A DNA stretch of 64,000 bases, taken from the NCBI GenBank assembly GCA_022483465.1, contig JAKVNF010000002.1, positions 186,001-250,000 on the forward strand, in the 5' to 3' direction. The position numbers were made by a program, and so were the translations under genes. Below are positions 29,764 to 38,611 of the stretch, in pieces (the stretch's first letter is position 1; each line of letters starts with the position of its first letter). Below the pieces are notes generated by a model. That model had not been told where the DNA came from, did not search any database, and worked only from the letters and a program-made list of their open reading frames with translations. The stretch comes from Lachnospiraceae bacterium. Its GTDB lineage: Bacteria > Bacillota > Clostridia > Lachnospirales > Lachnospiraceae.

Positions 29764-29791
29764 CAACATGCAGCAAAGGAGCAGCAACCAA

Positions 29792-31078
29792 GTGAAAAAG
29801 ATACCGTTTGTCACCAGAGCACAGGCAGAAGCCATCGCAAAAGACCATCCCACCCCGTTCTATCTCTACGACGAGCGGGGCATCCGCAAGAACGCCGAGG
29901 ACGTGAAGAAGGCGTTTGCCTGGAACCCGGGCTTTTGCGAGTACTTTGCCGTCAAGGCAACCCCCAATCCCTACCTCATGCAGATCATGCAGGACTACGG
30001 CTTTGGTTTTGACTGCTCCTCCAAGGCAGAGCTTCTCCTCTCCGACGCCGTGGGAGCCCCGGGGCCGAAGATCATGTTTTCGTCCAATGACACCCCGGCT
30101 GAGGAGTACGCGCTGGCAAAAAAGCTGGGCGCGATCATCAACCTCGATGACATCACCCACATCGACTTCCTCGCCTCCATCATCGGCGACGAGTTTCCGA
30201 AGACCATGTGCTGCCGGTACAACCCGGGCGGGGTCTTCCAGCTCTCGAACGGCATCATGGACAATCCCGGGGACTCCAAGTACGGGATGACGAAGGAGCA
30301 GCTCTTTGAGGCCTACGCAAGGCTGAAGGAGCACGGGGTCGAGAACTTCGGCCTCCACGCCTTCCTTGCCAGCAACACCGTCACCAACGATTACTACCCG
30401 GAGCTCGCCGCCCAGCTCTTTGCGCTGGCAAAGGAAGCCCACGAGAAGCTCGGCATCCACTTTGCCTTCATCAACCTCTCCGGCGGCGTCGGCTGCGCCT
30501 ACAAGCCGGACCAGGAGCCCAACGACATCTACGCGATCGGCGAGGGCGTCCGGAAGGTCTATGAGAAGATCCTCGTCCCGGCCGGGATGGGAGATGTGGC
30601 GATCTACACGGAGATGGGCCGGTTCATGATGGCGCCCTACGGGGCCCTCGTCACGAGAGCGTTCCACGAGAAGCACATCTACAAGGAGTACATCGGCGTG
30701 GATGCCTGCGCGGCCAACCTGATGCGGCCCGCCATGTACGGGGCCTACCACCACATCACAGTGCTGGGGAAGGAAGATGCCCCCTGCGACCACAAGTACG
30801 ACGTGACCGGGTCCCTGTGCGAGAACAACGACAAGTTTGCGATCGACCGAATGCTGCCGAAGATCGACATGGGCGACCTTCTGTTCATCCACGACGCCGG
30901 CGCCCACGGCTTCTCCATGGGCTACAACTACAACGGCAGGCTCTGGTGCGCAGAGCTCCTCTTAAAGGAGGACGGGAGCGTGAAGGAGATCCGTCGGGCC
31001 GAGACTGTGGAGGACTACTTCGCGACCTTCGATCACACCGAATTCGCCGGGAAGCTTGGCGTCTCCCCCAGGTCCTGA
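29792..31078 (+). CDS. lysA: Diaminopimelate decarboxylase-like PLP enzyme
   Basis: About 428 aa fold-III decarboxylase. The PLP lysine is in CEYFAVKATPNPYLM, and the glycine-rich phosphate site in FINLSGGVGCAYKPDQEPNDI. The GSLCENNDKFAIDR stretch aligns with the family's active-site Cys-Glu region (usually CESGD), and IHDAGAHGFSMGYNYNGRL completes the site. It makes L-lysine from meso-DAP. GTG 29792 with AAGGAG 10 nt upstream is preferred; ATG 29768 is possible. The CENNDKF variant is worth noting but the overall pattern fits LysA better than other family members. Confidence 0.85.
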   Translation: MKKIPFVTRAQAEAIAKDHPTPFYLYDERGIRKNAEDVKKAFAWNPGFCEYFAVKATPNPYLMQIMQDYGFGFDCSSKAELLLSDAVGAPGPKIMFSSNDTPAEEYALAKKLGAIINLDDITHIDFLASIIGDEFPKTMCCRYNPGGVFQLSNGIMDNPGDSKYGMTKEQLFEAYARLKEHGVENFGLHAFLASNTVTNDYYPELAAQLFALAKEAHEKLGIHFAFINLSGGVGCAYKPDQEPNDIYAIGEGVRKVYEKILVPAGMGDVAIYTEMGRFMMAPYGALVTRAFHEKHIYKEYIGVDACAANLMRPAMYGAYHHITVLGKEDAPCDHKYDVTGSLCENNDKFAIDRMLPKIDMGDLLFIHDAGAHGFSMGYNYNGRLWCAELLLKEDGSVKEIRRAETVEDYFATFDHTEFAGKLGVSPRS

Positions 31079-31149
31079 GACAGAAGGACTTCGTAGGAGA
31101 TAAAAGAGGGAAGTGTTCTTCCCTTCCCTGTCCTGAAATCACAACTGAC

Positions 31150-31187
31150 AAAAAGATCTCCGGTGCACGCGCACCGGAGATCTTTTT
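31150..31187. terminator. Bidirectional terminator between lysA and GH1
   Basis: Perfect stem AAAAGATCTCCGGTGC / GCACCGGAGATCTTTT around ACGC, with A and T runs on each side. Serves both convergent genes. Confidence 0.93.
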
Positions 31188-31216
31188 GATTCTGGTATTT
31201 GGGGATGGCATGCAGC

Positions 31217-32512
31217 TTATGCCCTGCCGCCGGCGTAGCTTCCGAGATAGGAGAGGCTCTCCTTCGGCGTCCGCTCCATGGTTTTCCTGTCCACGGCGAT
31301 CAGGCCAAACTTCATGGAATAGCCCTTCTGCCACTCAAAGTTGTCGAGCAGGCTCCAGTAGGTATAGCCGCGCACCGGAAGCCCGTCGCGAATGCAGTCC
31401 TGCACGCCGGAGAGGGCACGGGAAAGATAGGCGATTCTCCTGGAATCATCCTCTGTCGCGATGCCGTTCTCCGTGACAAAGAGGTCCTTGTGGAAGTCCT
31501 GCGCGACCCGCCGTAGGACATGCCCAAGTCCCTCCGGATAGAACTCGTATCCCATCTGGGTGCACTCCGTCCCCTCCGGAACCGTGCAGAGCCCGTTCTG
31601 ATCGTACACAGATCTCGTGTAATTCTGGACCCCGAGGAAGTCATCCTCTTGCATGATGGGAAGGTAGCGGAGAAACTCCCGCTCCCAGATGCCTGCCGCA
31701 AACTCCTCCCCGCCGGGAAGCGCCTGCACGTCGTGAAGACTTAAAGTAAGGCCCACCTTTGCCTGGGGGGCAAGTTCGCGGATCACCTTCCTTGCCAGGA
31801 TGTGCGCCCTCTGGACGATCTCATCCCCGTGCTCGGTCCGGGGACTTGTGAAGTTCTCACACTTTGGCGTGCCGAACACCTCCAGGGTCTCCTTCGCGGC
31901 CTCCTTCTGCTGCTGCATCATCTTCTCGAGGTTCATGCCCATCTGCACGGAGGAATCCTGGCCGCTTCGCTGCATCTTTGCCATCATCTGCTTTTTGTAG
32001 CGCTCCGCGATCTCCGCGACCTGAAGGCCCATGTTTGCCTCGTTGATCGTGCAGATCCAGGAGAGCTCCGATCCGAGCTCTTTCATCAGAACGCGCACGT
32101 AGGCGGCAAAGTCCTCCGGCGTCGTGTCCGCTTCCCAGCCGCCCTTGGTGATCAGCCACTTGGGGCTGGAGAAGTGGTGGAGGGTCACCACGGGCTCGAT
32201 GCCGTTCTCTTTGCAGCAGCGGATGACGTCGCGGTAGTGCGAAATCTCCTTTTTGTCAAACACCCCCTCTTCCGGCTCCACCCTTGCCCACTCGATGGAA
32301 AAGCGGTAGCAGGTAAGACCCGCCTGCTTCATGAGCTTGATGTCCTCCGGATAGCGGTGGTAGTGGTCGCAGGCGATGCCGCTTGGCTCCTCGAAGCTTG
32401 TGTGCACCATGTGCTCCATGGCCCAGAGGTCACTCTTTGTGTTGTTTCCCTCCACCTGATGCGCCGCCGTGGCAGCCCCCAGGAGAAAATCCCCCGAAAA
32501 TGTCGTGTGCAT
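31217..32512 (-). CDS. Glycoside hydrolase family 1 (beta-glucosidase-like)
   Basis: 431 aa. FLLGAATAAHQVEGNN at the N-terminus, acid/base Glu in ICTINEANMG near residue 157, YRFSIEWARVEPEEG, nucleophile Glu in LFVTENGIATEDD near residue 347, and final GYTYWSLLDNFEWQKGYSMKFGL. Cleaves beta-glucosides, beta-galactosides or the phosphorylated forms. The symporter next door (not a PTS) argues for unphosphorylated substrates. ATG 32512 fits the family start; the frame to 32590 extends into the divergent promoter region. An insert of ~40 residues with MMQQQKEAAKETLEVFG in the middle is longer than usual. Confidence 0.92.
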   Translation of the reverse strand: MHTTFSGDFLLGAATAAHQVEGNNTKSDLWAMEHMVHTSFEEPSGIACDHYHRYPEDIKLMKQAGLTCYRFSIEWARVEPEEGVFDKKEISHYRDVIRCCKENGIEPVVTLHHFSSPKWLITKGGWEADTTPEDFAAYVRVLMKELGSELSWICTINEANMGLQVAEIAERYKKQMMAKMQRSGQDSSVQMGMNLEKMMQQQKEAAKETLEVFGTPKCENFTSPRTEHGDEIVQRAHILARKVIRELAPQAKVGLTLSLHDVQALPGGEEFAAGIWEREFLRYLPIMQEDDFLGVQNYTRSVYDQNGLCTVPEGTECTQMGYEFYPEGLGHVLRRVAQDFHKDLFVTENGIATEDDSRRIAYLSRALSGVQDCIRDGLPVRGYTYWSLLDNFEWQKGYSMKFGLIAVDRKTMERTPKESLSYLGSYAGGRA

Positions 32513-32638
32513 GTCGCGAATACCTCTCTTTCCTCTATTTTCCGTATGGTATCTGCAGTATGACAGATGAGAGCAGGAGAGAAGGAGCAAGGATTTGATA
32601 TTTCTGCGAAAATTTCAACTTGTTCAGATGCGCAGTTA

Positions 32639-32665
32639 TTGACAGAAACCGCAAGGTTTTGACAG
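32639..32665. promoter_or_regulatory. Direct repeat TTGACAG in the GH1/symporter divergent region
   Basis: TTGACAG occurs at 32639-32645 and 32659-32665, starts 20 bp apart, which is the spacing usual for AraC-type half-sites. Either copy could also be a -35 box, but no good -10 lies 16-18 bp downstream. The rest of the 229-bp gap between GH1 and the symporter shows nothing else clear. Confidence 0.3.
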
Positions 32666-32741
32666 CACTGGATTTTCCCAGAAGGTACGATGACACGCAG
32701 AAAAAGGCCATACATCCATTGTACAAGGGAGGGAAATTCAC

Positions 32742-34217
32742 ATGAAGAAATCAACACACAGGCCAACGGCAAGCGAGATCGACGGCGTCGCATACCGCCG
32801 GGCGAAGCTGTGGGAGATCATCCTGGTGTCCTGCAACGGCATGATCGGCATGAGCGTGTACTCGCTCATCGGCATGGCAAGTTACAGCGCGAGCATCGGC
32901 TACGGCATCAGCACCGCCATCATCGGCGTCATCCTGATGGGCACGAGAATCCTGGACGGCGTCACGGACCCGCTCCTTGCGCTTCTCTATGACAAGGTGG
33001 ATACGAGGTTCGGGCGCCTGCGTATTCTTTTAATCAGTGGCTTTCTGATCGAGGGCTTTGCGCTCTACGGCATGTTTGACCTGTTCTCGTCCAAGGGATT
33101 CGGCATCTTTGCGTTCACGCTCCTGTATGTCCTCTATGTCATCGGCTATACGATCGCAAACATGACCGCCCAGACCTTCTTTCCGATCCTGACAAATGAT
33201 CCGAAGCAGCGCCCCACCCTCGGCGTCTGGAGCACCATCTTCAACTACTTCGTTCCGATGGCGATGTCGATCCTGCTGAACGTCATCCTCCTGCCCCGGT
33301 GCGGAGGCACGTACAACCAGCAGTTTCTGTCCCTCGCTGTTAGGGTAACGCTCTTGATTGCCGCTGTCGGCGTGGTCCTTGTCTGCATCGGCATCACCCC
33401 GATCGACAAGCCCGCCTACTACAAGGTGGTGGAGAAGAAGGAGCCCTTAAAGATCCGCGACATGATCGATGTGGTGGCGCACAACAAGCCCCTGCAGGCG
33501 TACATCATCTCCGCCGCCTCGGACAAATTTGCCGTGCAGTCCACCTCACAGTCCATCATCGGCACGCTTCTCTACGGCATTGTCATCGGCAACATCGGCC
33601 TGTCCACGATCCTCAGCATTATCTCCATGGTGCCGAGCATCCTGTTTGCCGCCTTCGGCGCAAGATATGCGGGCAAGCACGGAAACCGCGATACGATTCG
33701 GCACTTCTCCTTTGTCTGCATCCTGATCGCTGCCATCTCCATCGTCTTCTTTGTTGTGATTGATCCGAAATCCATTGCGACCTTCGGACCGACCATGGTC
33801 ATCTACGTGATCCTGAACCTGCTCATGAACGGCAGCAGGATGTGCATCACCACCGCCAACACCGCCTTCATGGCCGACATCACCGACTATGAGCTGGACC
33901 GGAGCGGAAGATATGTCCCCGCCGTCACGGCCGGCACTTACAGCCTGATCGACAAGATCATCTCCTCCTTCGGGGCGGTGATGGCGACCGGCGCGGTGGC
34001 GCTGCTCGGCTATCACGACACCGTGCCGCAGCCGACAGACCCTTCTACACCTGCCATTTTTGCCATGGCCATAGCCCTGTTCTACGGCCTTCCGATCATC
34101 GGCTGGGCCATCACGCTGCTCGCCATGAAGAACTGCAAGCTCGGCAAAGAGGAGATGGTCGAGGTGCAGAAGCACATCGAGGCAAAGAAAAAGGCCGCCC
34201 AGGCACAGACGGCGTAA
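32742..34217 (+). CDS. GPH-family sugar:cation symporter
   Basis: 491 aa, twelve hydrophobic segments. The loop after the second helix has LYDKVDTRFGRLRILL, the degenerate GPH signature. AGGGAGGG precedes ATG 32742. Divergent from GH1, and followed on the opposite strand by an AraC gene. Probably imports the glycoside cleaved by GH1, GH2 and GH78 in this cluster. It differs clearly in sequence from the symporter at 11554. Confidence 0.88.
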   Translation: MKKSTHRPTASEIDGVAYRRAKLWEIILVSCNGMIGMSVYSLIGMASYSASIGYGISTAIIGVILMGTRILDGVTDPLLALLYDKVDTRFGRLRILLISGFLIEGFALYGMFDLFSSKGFGIFAFTLLYVLYVIGYTIANMTAQTFFPILTNDPKQRPTLGVWSTIFNYFVPMAMSILLNVILLPRCGGTYNQQFLSLAVRVTLLIAAVGVVLVCIGITPIDKPAYYKVVEKKEPLKIRDMIDVVAHNKPLQAYIISAASDKFAVQSTSQSIIGTLLYGIVIGNIGLSTILSIISMVPSILFAAFGARYAGKHGNRDTIRHFSFVCILIAAISIVFFVVIDPKSIATFGPTMVIYVILNLLMNGSRMCITTANTAFMADITDYELDRSGRYVPAVTAGTYSLIDKIISSFGAVMATGAVALLGYHDTVPQPTDPSTPAIFAMAIALFYGLPIIGWAITLLAMKNCKLGKEEMVEVQKHIEAKKKAAQAQTA

Positions 34218-34235
34218 AAATCAAATATTCGCTTC

Positions 34236-35468
34236 TCAGGAGTGACTTCCCAGGAGCCGGTCCCGGTACTGGGACGGCGTCTCCCCGGTGAGCTGGTGAA
34301 AGACCATGCTGAAGTAACTCCTTGTCGAGAAGCCGAGAGCATCTGAGATGTCCTGCACCGGAAGATCCGGATTGAGAAGGAGCTGTTTTGCCCGGTCAAT
34401 CCGCACGAAGGAGAGGTAGTCTGAGATGCTCCTTCCGGTTTCGGACCGGAACTTTCGGGAGAGGTAATAGGGGCTGTACCCCACGAGCGCAGAGAGCTTC
34501 TCCGCCGTGTACTTCTGCTCCGGGTGCCGGAGCATGGCATCGCAGCAGCGCCGGATCTCCGGACTGTAGGAGGGGCCTGTCCGCAGCCGGTGCACGCGAC
34601 GGATAAAGTCGTCGTACATGGAGCGGGAGATCGAGCTCAAATCCTCGACGTTCTTTGCCTGCACACAGGCCTGGATGTAGTAATCCCCCAGCGCATAGGC
34701 CTGCTCCGGGGAGAGACCGCCCTCCATGGCAGCGCGGGTCACCAGGGTACAGAAGACGATGTTGGAGACCCGGGCAGCCTCCATCGGATCGCTGCTCTTG
34801 ACCGGCACCCCATTGCTGCTCATCATGGAGTTGTTGAGGGCGCGCTTGTAATCCAGGTTTCCGGAGCGCACGGCGTTGAGCATCTCCCGCTCCGTCTGAT
34901 AGACGTGATATCTGTCATGGGACGACTCGTCCTCCTGGGGAAACGACATGGAGGGGGAATCCTTCCTGCGCACATGGATGTCGCTCACCGCAAGGTGTTC
35001 TCCGGTGAGGCAGTAGTGCAGCATCAGAAGGTACCTTGTAAAGATCAGGTACTGGAGGTTGGGGATCTGCGCAAGGCGCTTCAGAAAGTGGTGCTTCCAG
35101 GAAAGGCCCGCCACCTCCTCGAGGGGCTCCAGGGCCTGCCCGATCCGCTGCGGGTCATGGGCGGCAAGAAAGACAGGTCCCACCACGTAGTAGGACCTGG
35201 TCGCACCGCCTTCCTTTTCCATGGCAACCCCATAGACCAGACCAAAGCTCGTCCCGAGAATCACCGGATGCCCGTGCACCCTTCCCTCCGCGAGCATTCT
35301 CTCCCGGATGCCAAAGAGCGAGAACGCGCTGTCGAAGACCTCCCGCGCGGCGTCATCCAGGCAATTGGAGGAGAGTAGGCTCCCTCCCGCGTCCATGTGC
35401 CAGAACAAGATGTGATTTCCGCACTGCAGAAGTTCCTGAAACAGTGCGATATTCTGCGCAATATCCAT
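34236..35468 (-). CDS. AraC-family transcriptional regulator
   Basis: 410 aa. Long N-terminal sensing region without a clear cupin signature (FQELLQCGNHILFWHMDAGGSLL..., similar to the PocR-like/AraC-effector type), then double HTH: YTAEKLSALVGYSPYYLSRKFRSETGRSI and LPVQDISDALGFSTRSYFSMVFHQLTGETPSQYR. Divergent from the GH2 gene (52 bp apart) and convergent with the symporter gene (18 bp apart). Likely controls both flanking operons. Confidence 0.9.
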   Translation of the reverse strand: MDIAQNIALFQELLQCGNHILFWHMDAGGSLLSSNCLDDAAREVFDSAFSLFGIRERMLAEGRVHGHPVILGTSFGLVYGVAMEKEGGATRSYYVVGPVFLAAHDPQRIGQALEPLEEVAGLSWKHHFLKRLAQIPNLQYLIFTRYLLMLHYCLTGEHLAVSDIHVRRKDSPSMSFPQEDESSHDRYHVYQTEREMLNAVRSGNLDYKRALNNSMMSSNGVPVKSSDPMEAARVSNIVFCTLVTRAAMEGGLSPEQAYALGDYYIQACVQAKNVEDLSSISRSMYDDFIRRVHRLRTGPSYSPEIRRCCDAMLRHPEQKYTAEKLSALVGYSPYYLSRKFRSETGRSISDYLSFVRIDRAKQLLLNPDLPVQDISDALGFSTRSYFSMVFHQLTGETPSQYRDRLLGSHS

Positions 35469-35520
35469 ACCTTTCGCCTCCTGCCAACCCTTATTTTATA
35501 CTCAGAAAGGATGCATGATC

Positions 35521-37722
35521 ATGAACAAGAGAAACATTGTGAAGATAGACGACTCCTGGAAATTTGTAAAGTCCGCGGAAAGTGAAGAAGACGCCGTTTC
35601 CAAGGAGGGCACCCCCGTGACCCTTCCGCACACCTGGAATGCCATCGACGGCCAGGACGGCGGCAACGACTACTACCGCGGCGCCTGCTGGTACGTGCGA
35701 ACGATGAAAGAATCCGACCTCCCCGAAGGAGACGAGATCTGGATCGAGTTTCGCGGCGCTGCCATGGCGGCGAAGGTCTACCTGGACGGGAAGTGCATCG
35801 CAGAACACGAGGGCGGCTTTTCCGCCTTCCGCGCAGACCTCACGGGCCTTGTCCATCAGGGGAGCCTTCTTGCGGTCCGCGTCAGCAACGAGGAGAGCGA
35901 TCACATCTATCCCCAGAAGGCGGACTTTACGTTCTACGGCGGCCTCTATCGGGACGTCGTCCTCATCGGGGTCCCGAAGGAGCACTTTTGCCTCAACGAC
36001 CACGGTGCGCCGGGCATCCGGGTGACCTCGGATGTCGACCTTGCGAATCAATGCGCCACGGTCCACGTCACGACCTGGCAAAACGGCGGCCCCGTTGTGA
36101 TCAGCGCGGCCGGGCAGAAAAAGACCGTCCCCTCCGAAAACGGAGAGGCCAGGGCGGATTTTGAGATCAAAGACGTCCACCTCTGGGACGGCCTTGCGGA
36201 CCCATACCTCTATACCGCGGAGGCGGATCTTCCCTCCGGAGACCACGTGGCAACCCGCTTTGGCTGCCGCGTCTTTGCAATCGACCCCCAGAAGGGATTT
36301 TTCCTAAACGGACGGCCCTATCCCCTGCGCGGCGTATCCCGCCATCAGGATCGGAAGGGGAAGGGAAATGCCATCTCCCTCGATGACATGAAAGAGGACA
36401 TGGCGATCATCCGGGATCTTGGCGCCAATGCGCTGCGCCTTGCCCACTACCAGCACGCCCAGGAGTTCTACGACCTCTGCGATGAGAACGGCCTTGTCGT
36501 CTGGGCAGAGATCCCCTACATCACCCTGCACATGCCAAAGGGGAGAGAGAACACCCTCTCCCAGATGACAGAGCTCATCCTGCAGAGCGCAAACCACCCC
36601 TCCATCGCCGTCTGGGGGCTCTCGAATGAGATCACCGCGGCCAGCATGGTGACGGAGGACCTTCTGGAAAACCACAGGCAGCTGAACGACCTCTGCCACC
36701 GCCTGGACCCCACAAGGCCAACGACCATGGCAAACGTGTTCATGCTGGAGACGGACAGTCAGATCCTGGAGATCCCGGACGTTTCCACCTACAACCTGTA
36801 CTTTGGCTGGTATGTCGGAGAGCTCTCCCAGAACGAGGCGTTCTTTGATACCTACCATGCGCAGTACCCGAACCGCGCCATCGGCCTCTCGGAATTCGGC
36901 GCGGACGCCAATCCCAGCTTCCACAGCGCCGACCCCGACCGCGGCGACTGCTCCGAGGAGTACCAGTGCCTCTATCACGAGCACATGCTGCAGGTGATGG
37001 AGGAGTGCCCGTATCTCTGGTGCGCCTTTGTCTGGAACCTGTTCGACTTTGGCGCTGACGGGCGGGATGAGGGCGGAAAGCACGGAGAGAACCAGAAAGG
37101 GCTTGTCACCTTTGACCGGAAGATCAAAAAGGATGCCTTCTATCTCTACAAGGCTGCCTGGAGCAAAGAGCCCTTCGTCCACCTCTGCGGAAGAAGATAC
37201 GTGGACCGCGCGGAGGAGAAGACTTCGATCCGGGTCTACTCGAATCAAAAGCACGTCTCCCTCTTCGTGGACAAAAAGCCCTTTGCAGAACAGGACGGCG
37301 ACAAGGTCTTTGTCTTTTCCGTTCCGATCAGCGGGGAGCACGAGATCACCGCGGTCTCCGGCGCCGTGCAGGATACCATCCGGATCCGGAAGGTGGACAC
37401 CCCGAACCCCGCCTACAGCTTAAACAGCCAGCCGGCTGCAAAGAACTGGTTTGACGAGGACGAGATCAATCCGGCATATTACTCCGTGATGGACACGATG
37501 GGAGAGTTAAGACAGTGCAGCCAGGCGGCAGCACTTCTCGATCAGGTGAGCAGCGGCTCCAACCAGGGAGACGTCGCGGATGCCGTCAAGGACAATCCGA
37601 ACCTGCAGAGGATGCTTGCCAGAATGAAGATGCTCACCCTCTTAAAGCAGGCTGGAATCGCCCCGGAGAAAATCAAGCAGCTCAACCGGATCCTGCAGAC
37701 CATCAAAAAGCCGGAAGGCTGA
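35521..37722 (+). CDS. Glycoside hydrolase family 2 (beta-galactosidase-like)
   Basis: About 733 aa. Sugar-binding domain (VTLPHTWNAIDGQDGGNDYYRG), TIM barrel (PLRGVSRHQDRKGKGNAIS, LRLAHYQHAQEFYDLCDENGLVVWAEIPY), acid/base Glu in WGLSNEITA near residue 370, nucleophile Glu in IGLSEFGADANPS near 459. The C-terminal ~100 residues contain a helical segment (from MDTMGELRQCSQAA to LNRILQTIKKPEG) that is not part of the standard GH2 fold. ATG 35521 has AAAGG at 10 nt; ATG 35515 in frame is the alternative. First gene of GH2-isomerase-GH78. Confidence 0.9.
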   Translation: MNKRNIVKIDDSWKFVKSAESEEDAVSKEGTPVTLPHTWNAIDGQDGGNDYYRGACWYVRTMKESDLPEGDEIWIEFRGAAMAAKVYLDGKCIAEHEGGFSAFRADLTGLVHQGSLLAVRVSNEESDHIYPQKADFTFYGGLYRDVVLIGVPKEHFCLNDHGAPGIRVTSDVDLANQCATVHVTTWQNGGPVVISAAGQKKTVPSENGEARADFEIKDVHLWDGLADPYLYTAEADLPSGDHVATRFGCRVFAIDPQKGFFLNGRPYPLRGVSRHQDRKGKGNAISLDDMKEDMAIIRDLGANALRLAHYQHAQEFYDLCDENGLVVWAEIPYITLHMPKGRENTLSQMTELILQSANHPSIAVWGLSNEITAASMVTEDLLENHRQLNDLCHRLDPTRPTTMANVFMLETDSQILEIPDVSTYNLYFGWYVGELSQNEAFFDTYHAQYPNRAIGLSEFGADANPSFHSADPDRGDCSEEYQCLYHEHMLQVMEECPYLWCAFVWNLFDFGADGRDEGGKHGENQKGLVTFDRKIKKDAFYLYKAAWSKEPFVHLCGRRYVDRAEEKTSIRVYSNQKHVSLFVDKKPFAEQDGDKVFVFSVPISGEHEITAVSGAVQDTIRIRKVDTPNPAYSLNSQPAAKNWFDEDEINPAYYSVMDTMGELRQCSQAAALLDQVSSGSNQGDVADAVKDNPNLQRMLARMKMLTLLKQAGIAPEKIKQLNRILQTIKKPEG

Positions 37723-37749
37723 CCCCTTGTAGAGTAAGAAAGGAACACG

Positions 37750-38610
37750 ATGGAGAACACCAAACCCATCCGGGCGGTCCAGCAGATCATGCTGGGCACC
37801 GTGACAGGAAGCGAAAAACAGGCAGAAAAAACCCTTGCTGCCATCAAAGACGCGGGGTATGAGGGGATCGAGCTCAACCGCTTCATGATCCATCCAACGC
37901 CCCTGCTCGTCCGGTTTCTGACAAGGGCTGCCGGGATGCCGACGGGAAACGGCGGAAAGCTCGACTGGCACGCCCTGATCCGGAACGCGGGCCTTTGCGT
38001 CCCCGCGCTCCACACGGATCTTGGGAGCCTGGAAAAGGATCCGGAGGGCGCAGCAGAGGAGGCCCACTCCTTTGAGACCTCCCATCTTGTCATCACCGGC
38101 ATGTACCGCTTTGCCTATGGCGACCCCGACGCGGTAAAGCAGCTGGCGGAGCGCCTGAACCGGGCGGGAGAGCGCCTCCAAAAGGAGGGGATCAGCCTCT
38201 GCTATCACAACCACAACTGCGAGCTGCAGCGGGTTGCCCCCGGAAAGCGCGCCTATGATCTTCTGATCGACGGGACCGATCCCGCGTATGTCGGCTTTGA
38301 GTTTGACTCCTACTGGATTGCAGAGGGCGGTGCGGACCCGAAGGAGTGGATGGACCGGCTCGGCGAAAGGCTGAAGCTCTGGCACATCAATGATCGGGGT
38401 GCAAGGCTCCAGGGCCCCGCCATGACGCCCATCTTAAAGACCGATGCCTGCGAGCTCGGGACCGGCAATATGCCGCTCGATGCCCTGAAAGAACGGGCAG
38501 AGCGCGCAGGCGTTCGTGCCATCGTCCTGGAGACCCACAAAAACTGGATCGACAACGACCCCATCAAGAGCATTCAGGTCAGCGCACGGTACTTCAAGGA
38601 GAACAGCTGA
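37750..38610 (+). CDS. Sugar phosphate isomerase/epimerase (xylose isomerase-like TIM barrel)
   Basis: 286 aa AP-endonuclease-2 superfamily barrel: DAGYEGIELNRF, LCYHNHNCELQ and KLWHINDRGA supply the metal-binding His/Glu/Asp residues. The last third has ELGTGNMPLDALKERA and ETHKNWID. Members isomerise sugars or act on inositol or 3-keto-sugars. In this operon it may process the released sugar or a 3-keto-glycoside; the reaction is not determined by sequence. 27 nt after the GH2 gene and 1 nt before the GH78 gene. Confidence 0.8.
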   Translation: MENTKPIRAVQQIMLGTVTGSEKQAEKTLAAIKDAGYEGIELNRFMIHPTPLLVRFLTRAAGMPTGNGGKLDWHALIRNAGLCVPALHTDLGSLEKDPEGAAEEAHSFETSHLVITGMYRFAYGDPDAVKQLAERLNRAGERLQKEGISLCYHNHNCELQRVAPGKRAYDLLIDGTDPAYVGFEFDSYWIAEGGADPKEWMDRLGERLKLWHINDRGARLQGPAMTPILKTDACELGTGNMPLDALKERAERAGVRAIVLETHKNWIDNDPIKSIQVSARYFKENS

Positions 38611-38611
38611 G

